Assembly: GCA_965657195.1 (NCBI GenBank)
Contig: CBFHNK010000031.1
Coordinates: forward strand, 1-18,738
From: TMED14 sp965657195
Lineage (GTDB): Bacteria > Bacteroidota > Bacteroidia > Flavobacteriales > Schleiferiaceae
Direction of reading: 5' to 3'
Length of the DNA: 18,738 nucleotides
Shown: piece after piece, positions 14,558 to 18,738 of the stretch
How the letters are laid out: each line of letters begins with the position of its first letter
Numbering within the stretch: position 1 is the first letter of the stretch
Notes under the pieces: model-generated
What the model saw: only the letters and a program-made list of their open reading frames with translations
Told to the model about the DNA's origin: nothing
The model's database searches: none
Program-made: the position numbers and the translations under genes

Positions 14558-14865
14558 GCGAAATCGCGAACGATAACCTCTGCTCGGGTTATAGGCTGCT
14601 CGTCTGCATTGGTGTAGGTGTGGTAGGATAGGGGACCCTCGAATGCGACGAGATCACCCTTCTTGAGAATCTTGCTCGCTCGGATCGCAACCTTATTAAA
14701 GAGTACCACATTATGCCACGTCGTGCGGTCGTCGTAGGTGCCTTCGGCGTTCTTGACACGATCATGGGTGGCAATGGAGCACTTCATTCGAACGACGTCG
14801 TTTTCAAAAGTGCGCAGTTCGGGGTCTTGGCCGAGATAGCCGATAAGTTGGACTTTGTTTTTCAT
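14503..14865 (-). CDS. ssb: Short single-stranded DNA-binding protein
   Basis: A 120-residue OB-fold protein of the SSB family, with MKNKVQLIGYLGQDPELRT at the start, TTWHNVVLFNKVA in the middle and ILKKGDLVAFEGPLSY near the end of the fold. The usual acidic C-terminal tip (DDxPF type) that recruits repair and replication partners is absent: the protein ends SRSEEVAVA. Tail-less short SSBs are common as second copies in Bacteroidota, so this is probably accessory rather than the housekeeping SSB. It is transcribed divergently from the four-cysteine zinc protein across an AT-rich gap. Its 3' 55 bp run antisense through the M14-like gene. Confidence 0.9.
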   Translation of the reverse strand: MKNKVQLIGYLGQDPELRTFENDVVRMKCSIATHDRVKNAEGTYDDRTTWHNVVLFNKVAIRASKILKKGDLVAFEGPLSYHTYTNADEQPITRAEVIVRDFAYLGSTAAKSRSEEVAVA

Positions 14866-14868
14866 GAT

Positions 14869-14881
14869 TGTTACAATTGTT
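14869..14881 (+). repeat. 13-bp repeat TGTTACAATTGTT, copy 1
   Basis: TGTTACAATTGTT begins 3 nt upstream of the ssb ATG (minus strand) and is repeated identically at 14993-15005. Its core ACAATTGT is a perfect palindrome. The position suits an operator that covers the ssb promoter. Confidence 0.5.
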
Positions 14882-14992
14882 AATTAAGTTGAACAGTACA
14901 AACATCATCTAAACTCAGTGCTGTAGCCGTATCTAAATGTATGAACGAGAATTTATTAACAAATGACACCTCTAGCCGTTGGTTTGTTTTGA

Positions 14993-15005
14993 TGTTACAA
15001 TTGTT
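14993..15005 (+). repeat. 13-bp repeat TGTTACAATTGTT, copy 2
   Basis: This is identical to copy 1, 124 bp away in the same orientation, upstream of the zinc-protein gene. A shorter relative (TACAATTGTTT) also occurs near 12538 inside the PhoD-like coding region, so part of the match may be chance in AT-rich DNA. Confidence 0.45.
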
Positions 15006-15057
15006 TACATAATTTCGGAATCAAGTTTTTTATCACTCTTTAACCTAAACTTTAATT

Positions 15058-15435
15058 ATGAAACTCTCTAATAATCGTTTTTGCCTGAATTGTGGGCTAC
15101 CTGTGTACGGTCGTGCGGACAAGAAATACTGCGACGACCACTGTAGAAATGACTTTCACAACAACAGAGCAGTGCACAATGCGCGACTCACGCGATTGAC
15201 CCACAAGAAGCTCCGTCGCAACTACGAGATTCTTTCTGGTGTGATGCAGGCTGGAGTCTCTGAAATTCCAAAAGACGAACTCTTGGTCTATGGCTTTCAG
15301 ATTAAGTCCGTCACAGAGTCTGAACTGCGCGAGGACGGAACCATGATCTACGGCATCTACGACATTCACTACTTTGAGAAGCCCAATCGCCTCATCGAAG
15401 TATACCGAAAGTCCGACGTGCCGTCGTATTGGTGA
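15058..15435 (+). CDS. Four-cysteine zinc-binding protein, DUF2116-like N-terminus
   Basis: A 125-residue protein. The N-terminus carries a treble-clef/ribbon-like site with C9-x-x-C12 and C26-x-x-x-C30, in a GRADKKYCDDHCRNDF context that is frequent in Bacteroidota hypothetical proteins. A basic helix follows (NARLTRLTHKKLRRNYEIL, about 41-59), then a beta-rich C-terminal part with LVYGFQIKSVTE and YGIYDIHYFEKP. The zinc site plus basic helix suggest nucleic-acid or ribosome-related binding, but no function is established. It is divergent from ssb, and the flavoprotein gene starts 21 bp after it with its own -7 box. Confidence 0.85.
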   Translation: MKLSNNRFCLNCGLPVYGRADKKYCDDHCRNDFHNNRAVHNARLTRLTHKKLRRNYEILSGVMQAGVSEIPKDELLVYGFQIKSVTESELREDGTMIYGIYDIHYFEKPNRLIEVYRKSDVPSYW

Positions 15436-15444
15436 GCTTCGGGC

Positions 15445-15452
15445 TACCTTTG
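15445..15452 (+). promoter_or_regulatory. Predicted -7 box for the YhiN-like gene
   Basis: TACCTTTG, exact TAnnTTTG, then CACT, then ATG at 15457. The 4-nt spacing predicts a leaderless or nearly leaderless message. Confidence 0.6.
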
Positions 15453-15456
15453 CACT

Positions 15457-16689
15457 ATGGCAGAATGCTTAGTGGTAGTGGGTGGCGGAGCTGCAGGTTT
15501 TTTTGCCGCAATTGCTGCAGCAGAAGCGAACCCTTCGGCCCGTGTTCTTTTGCTCGAAAAATCCGCACAGTACCTCGGTAAAGTGCGCATTTCGGGCGGT
15601 GGACGCTGCAACGTCACTCACTCTTGCTTTGATCCGCGTGAACTCGTGGAGTTTTACCCAAGGGGAGGGCAGGAACTGCTCGGCCCCTTTACTCGTTTTG
15701 CCTGCGGCGACACCATGGAATGGTTTGAGGACCGCGGAGTTGAACTCAAGGTTGAGTCCGACGGCCGCGTGTTTCCGGTGAGCGATAATTCCGAGACCAT
15801 TGTTCAATGCCTCGAATCAATGGCCGACGCGGCCGGCGTTATCCGTGAAACTCAAGCTGGGCTTAAGAATTTAGCACGCCTCGATTCCGGAATGTGGCGC
15901 ATAGAGCTCGAAAGCGGAGCTTCGATTGACGCGGACCGCGTGCTTTTGGCTCCAGGCTCGAGCAAGAAGATTTGGGATGTGCTTTCGGGACTTGGTCACC
16001 GCATTGTGCCGCCCGCCCCCTCGCTCTTCACTTTTAATATTCGCGACCCGCGCTTGGCAGAGCTTTCGGGCGTGTCGGTGTCCAATGTGCGCGTAACCGT
16101 CCCGGTGGGCGGATTGGAGACCGAAGGCCCATTGCTCATTACCCATTGGGGACTCAGTGGTCCGGCTGTACTGAAATTGAGCGCGTTTGGTGCACGTTGG
16201 ATGGCAGATCAGGACCATCGTTTTACGGTGTATGTCAATTGGCTCCCGCAGTTTGAGAATGAAGACCTAATCGAGGAACTCAACGCGCTGCGCAAGGACG
16301 TGAGCTACCAGCGCAAGCGCGTGCTCTCGAATGCAATGTTCGGAATTCCACTTCGCCTGTGGCGCAGCCTTGGTGTGTTTGCGCGCATTCCCGACTCCGC
16401 GAACTGGTCGGACCTTTCAAAGCCGCAACTTCGCAAGTGGGCTGAAGTACTCACAGAATCCGCATTCACGGTCGTAGGGAAGTCAACCAATAAAGATGAA
16501 TTTGTAACTGCAGGCGGAATTTCACTGAGCGAAGTTTCGTTTTCGACTATGGAGAGTCGGATCGCTCCGGGTCTCTATTTTGCGGGAGAAGTTCTTGACA
16601 TTGATGCGCTTACGGGAGGATTCAACTTTCAGGCTGCGTGGACAACGGGTTGGATTGCGGGGCATGCTATGGCTGGATCTCCGATCTAA
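15457..16689 (+). CDS. HI0933/YhiN-type FAD-dependent oxidoreductase
   Basis: A 410-residue flavoprotein of the HI0933/YhiN family (BaiN-like). FAD-binding features are the Rossmann GGGAAG (9-14), LLLEKS closing the first beta-alpha-beta unit, and the family-specific ISGGGRCNVTH (45-55). The middle holds LLITHWGLSGPAVLKLSAFGAR, and the C-terminus the second FAD contact with GLYFAGEVLDIDALTGGFNFQAAW. Members are widespread and mostly uncharacterised, with one branch reported to act on bile-acid intermediates; no substrate can be assigned here. Length fits the family (about 400). It has its own promoter, and no operon partner is evident. Confidence 0.94.
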   Translation: MAECLVVVGGGAAGFFAAIAAAEANPSARVLLLEKSAQYLGKVRISGGGRCNVTHSCFDPRELVEFYPRGGQELLGPFTRFACGDTMEWFEDRGVELKVESDGRVFPVSDNSETIVQCLESMADAAGVIRETQAGLKNLARLDSGMWRIELESGASIDADRVLLAPGSSKKIWDVLSGLGHRIVPPAPSLFTFNIRDPRLAELSGVSVSNVRVTVPVGGLETEGPLLITHWGLSGPAVLKLSAFGARWMADQDHRFTVYVNWLPQFENEDLIEELNALRKDVSYQRKRVLSNAMFGIPLRLWRSLGVFARIPDSANWSDLSKPQLRKWAEVLTESAFTVVGKSTNKDEFVTAGGISLSEVSFSTMESRIAPGLYFAGEVLDIDALTGGFNFQAAWTTGWIAGHAMAGSPI

Positions 16690-16709
16690 AAAAATTTGCG
16701 CCATTCAAA

Positions 16710-16730
16710 TATGCTAACTATATTAGCATA
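16710..16730. promoter_or_regulatory. Perfect palindromic operator before the XRE-S24 gene
   Basis: Arms TATGCTAA (16710-16717) and TTAGCATA (16723-16730) are perfect inverted repeats around CTATA. The site ends 14 nt before the ATG of a LexA-like regulator and directly abuts the presumed -7 region (TAATTTTTG, 16732-16740), where a repressor would block RNA polymerase. It is most likely the autoregulatory binding site of that regulator (inference). Confidence 0.7.
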
Positions 16731-16744
16731 CTAATTTTTGAAAC

Positions 16745-17524
16745 ATGACACTCGCGGAACACCTAAAAAACCATCGAAAGGCAAAGGGTTGGACTCAGTC
16801 TCAGCTCGCAGATCGACTCGGCATCAGTCGTGCTCAAGTGGGCTCCTACGAAGAGGGTAGGGCTGAGCCCAAGCTTGATACGCTTAAGGCGATGGCCCAG
16901 CTCTTTGCGTGCAGCATCGATTCACTTGTGCTCGGCGAGGCGAGGTCGCCTCAGGAGCTTTCGGGTCAAAAGCTTCGAATTCTCACGGTGGCAGTGGATT
17001 CTGACACAGGGCGCGAACGCGTCACGGTAGTTCCAGTCAAGGCCGCTGCAGGGTACTTAGGTGGCTATGGGGATTTGGACTTTATTGAAGCCCTTCCGCA
17101 GTTTGGAATTCCCCTACCGGAGTTTGCTCAAGAAGAGACGCGTAGGGTGTTTCAGATTCAGGGAGATAGCATGCTTCCTGTGGTGTCAGGGTCCTATGTG
17201 ATTTCGAGCTACGTCCAGGATTGGCGCAGCATCAAGACGAACGAGCTCTACGTGTTCTTGACGCAAGAGCAGGGGGTCGTATTTAAGCGTGCAATCAACC
17301 GAATCGCAGAGAATGGTTGCGTAGATCTCGTGTCGGACAACCCGATCTACAGTCCGTACAGCGTACATGTGGATGAGTTGATTGAGGTGTGGAAGGTTCA
17401 AGGCTTTATTCAGCTAGACCTGAACGCAAAACCAAGTATGGATCAAGTGATTTTAGCGCGGCTTGAGAACTTGCAGAGTGAAGTGCACGCGCTACGCCGC
17501 TCGCTGAACCAAAATGTGGCTTGA
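16745..17524 (+). CDS. LexA-like XRE-S24 repressor
   Basis: A 259-residue regulator. The N-terminal XRE helix-turn-helix (about 4-62) has WTQSQLADRLGISRAQVGSYE. The C-terminal S24 peptidase domain has nucleophile S142 in IQGDSMLPVVSG and general-base K181 in GVVFKRAIN. A candidate self-cleavage bond A102-G103 lies in KAAAGYLGGYGD. Spacings of 39 residues between each pair are close to E. coli LexA (A84-G85, S119, K156). A coiled-coil-like tail follows (about 232-255). This suggests a repressor that cuts itself when RecA filaments form. It lies right behind a perfect palindrome and 6 bp before a Y-family polymerase gene, so it probably controls inducible mutagenesis. It could instead answer to another signal. 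Confidence 0.93.
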   Translation: MTLAEHLKNHRKAKGWTQSQLADRLGISRAQVGSYEEGRAEPKLDTLKAMAQLFACSIDSLVLGEARSPQELSGQKLRILTVAVDSDTGRERVTVVPVKAAAGYLGGYGDLDFIEALPQFGIPLPEFAQEETRRVFQIQGDSMLPVVSGSYVISSYVQDWRSIKTNELYVFLTQEQGVVFKRAINRIAENGCVDLVSDNPIYSPYSVHVDELIEVWKVQGFIQLDLNAKPSMDQVILARLENLQSEVHALRRSLNQNVA

Positions 17525-17530
17525 TGCACG

Positions 17531-18738
17531 GTGGATCGCGTAGTGCTTCATATGGACCTCGACAGCTTTTTTGTCTCGGTCGAGCGGCACATGGACCGTC
17601 GGCTCCATGGGGTTCCCGTTCTCGTGGGGGGACTAAGTGATCGAGGTGTAGTAGCTGCGTGCAGCTACGAAGCTCGCAGCACTGGAGTGCGTTCAGGTAT
17701 GCCTATGCGCATGGCGCGCGAACTGTGTCCCGAGGCGGTAGTGGTGCGCGGAAATTCCATGGAGTACAGCAAGCACTCCAATGTGGTGACAGAGATTGTT
17801 CGCGAGGCAGTTCCCGTGCTCGAGAAGGCTTCCATCGATGAGTTTTATGCCGATTTGAGCGGAATGGATCGCTTTTTCGGGACGTACCAGTTCGCCCAAG
17901 AGCTTCGTGAGCGCATTATTCGCGAGTCAGGGCTTCCGATTTCGTTTGGATTGTCAACCAACAAAACGGTAGCTAAAGTGGCTACCGGTGAGGCGAAGCC
18001 CAACAACCACCGCCATGTTCCTCGCGGTGTTGAGCGCCCGTTTATGGCTCCTTTGTCGGTGCGAAAGATTCCGATGGTGGGTGAGAAGACCTACCAAACC
18101 TTACGGGTGCTGGGGGTTCAGCGCATAGCGACGCTTCAAGAAATGCCATCAGAGCTCCTGTACCAAGTGCTTGGCAAGCCGGGGTTGGACCTTTGGAACA
18201 AGGCCCACGGAGTCGACGACCGCCCCGTCAAGTCTGTTCACGAACGAAAATCGATTTCCACAGAGCGCACCTTTGAGCAAGACACCTTGGATGAAGTCAA
18301 GCTCCGCGGGCTCTTAGCAGCCATGACTGAAAATCTAGCGTTCCAATTGCGGCGGGGTCATCGCCTCACGAGCAATGTGGCGGTTCGCATTCGCTACGCG
18401 GACTTTCAGACCGTGTCCAAACAGCGTCAAATACCCTACACGGCTTCAGATCGCGTACTGCTTGACGTTGCCGAGGGACTGTTTCGCCAACTTCACGACC
18501 GAAGGCAGCGCGTACGGCTGGTGGGGGTACGCCTAAGTGGACTCGTTGGGGGAGGGGAGCAGTTTGGTCTTTTTGAGCTGGATGATCGGGGTCACCGCTT
18601 AAGTGAAGCAATGGACCGCATACGGATTCGCTATGGGGATCGGTCGGTGGTTCGCGCATTCGGGATGGCAGCTCAAACGATTGGACGATCGAATCCCTTT
18701 AACGGAGATCCGCCACCGCTCTTGGCCAACCGAAGGCA
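17531..18738 (+). CDS. dinB: Y-family DNA polymerase (DinB/Pol IV-like), 3' end cut by window
   Basis: An open frame of 402 codons with no stop before the window edge. It encodes a translesion polymerase: HMDLDSFFVSVE gives metal ligand D9 and steric-gate F14; SYEARSTGVRSGMP is the finger motif; KASIDEFYADLSG holds D103-E104; a little-finger domain follows. Near the end QFGLF (344-348) looks like a beta-clamp binding motif, followed by about 55 more residues including RIRIRYGDRSVVRA, as in UmuC/Bacteroidota DinB proteins. I chose the GTG at 17531 because the family N-terminus (xRVVLHMD) starts there; the ATG at 17552 would remove the first beta strand. It is 6 bp after the S24 repressor, so it is cotranscribed and probably damage-inducible. 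Confidence 0.93.
   Translation, partial: MDRVVLHMDLDSFFVSVERHMDRRLHGVPVLVGGLSDRGVVAACSYEARSTGVRSGMPMRMARELCPEAVVVRGNSMEYSKHSNVVTEIVREAVPVLEKASIDEFYADLSGMDRFFGTYQFAQELRERIIRESGLPISFGLSTNKTVAKVATGEAKPNNHRHVPRGVERPFMAPLSVRKIPMVGEKTYQTLRVLGVQRIATLQEMPSELLYQVLGKPGLDLWNKAHGVDDRPVKSVHERKSISTERTFEQDTLDEVKLRGLLAAMTENLAFQLRRGHRLTSNVAVRIRYADFQTVSKQRQIPYTASDRVLLDVAEGLFRQLHDRRQRVRLVGVRLSGLVGGGEQFGLFELDDRGHRLSEAMDRIRIRYGDRSVVRAFGMAAQTIGRSNPFNGDPPPLLANRR

Larger units (their letters stand above)
14866..15057. other. AT-rich divergent intergenic region
   Basis: This is the largest gap in the window (192 bp), markedly richer in A/T than the surrounding coding DNA. It holds two copies of a 13-bp repeat (14869-14881 and 14993-15005). 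On the right, TAAACTTT ends 4 nt before the ATG at 15058 and may act as its -7 box. I found no RNA gene or open reading frame in it. Confidence 0.6.

Noticed and set aside
17524..17552. ATG at 17524 or 17552 as the polymerase start
   Set aside because: 17524 is in another frame; 17552 would remove the first conserved beta strand (RVVLH). The GTG at 17531 restores it.
1..18738. CRISPR arrays, tRNA, rRNA and insertion sequences
   Set aside because: No spaced direct repeats, cloverleaf-like sequences or transposase motifs were recognised in either strand.

Overview
The window is chromosomal DNA from a member of the Bacteroidota, probably a GC-rich relative of the Flavobacteriales (Cryomorphaceae/Schleiferiaceae-like; this placement is inference). 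The evidence is the Bacteroidota -7 promoter box TAnnTTTG in front of many genes, the general lack of Shine-Dalgarno sequences, the fur-purA-ostA gene order, a PD40/OmpA envelope protein, and Bacteroidota-typical families (DUF2452, TIGR02757/DUF2400, XRE-S24 repressor with a Y-family polymerase). Genes are packed tightly: neighbours usually overlap or lie a few bases apart. The longest gap is about 190 bp. I see no rRNA, tRNA, CRISPR array, insertion sequence or convincing rho-independent terminator.

Layout. 1-70: a short degenerate heptamer repeat. 71-773 (-): two small membrane proteins (DUF6580-like and a two-helix protein). 803-1210 (+): an all-alpha NTP pyrophosphohydrolase. 4198-1150 (-): the overlapping operon fur, purA, ostA-like. 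4253-6130 (+): a TPR/PD40/OmpA envelope protein divergent from fur. 8808-6127 (-): the overlapping operon lolD-like ABC ATPase, TIGR02757, rarA. 8889-10637 (+): sucC and pnuC. 13473-10609 (-): five genes, a PhoD-like phosphatase, a small XRE regulator, an SRPBCC protein, a DUF2452 protein and an alpha/beta-hydrolase; several of them carry their own promoter overlapping the previous gene's stop codon. 13514-14557 (+): an M14/aspartoacylase-like hydrolase. 14865-14503 (-): a short SSB. 15058-15435 (+): a four-cysteine zinc protein. 15457-16689 (+): a YhiN/HI0933-type flavoprotein. 16745 to the window edge (+): a LexA-like XRE-S24 repressor followed by a DinB-family polymerase that is cut by the edge.

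The most interesting items are: (1) a probable non-canonical SOS unit, in which an XRE-S24 regulator with an intact Ala-Gly / Ser / Lys autocleavage set lies directly behind a perfect 8-bp-arm palindrome and directly before a Y-family polymerase; (2) a recurring promoter layout in which the -7 box ends only 4-5 nt before the ATG, predicting leaderless mRNAs; (3) in the five-gene minus-strand run, TAA stop codons that double as the first bases of the next gene's -7 box; and (4) a Fur protein without the usual CxxC structural zinc pair. Most genes are conserved housekeeping families. I do not see an obviously unprecedented multi-gene system.
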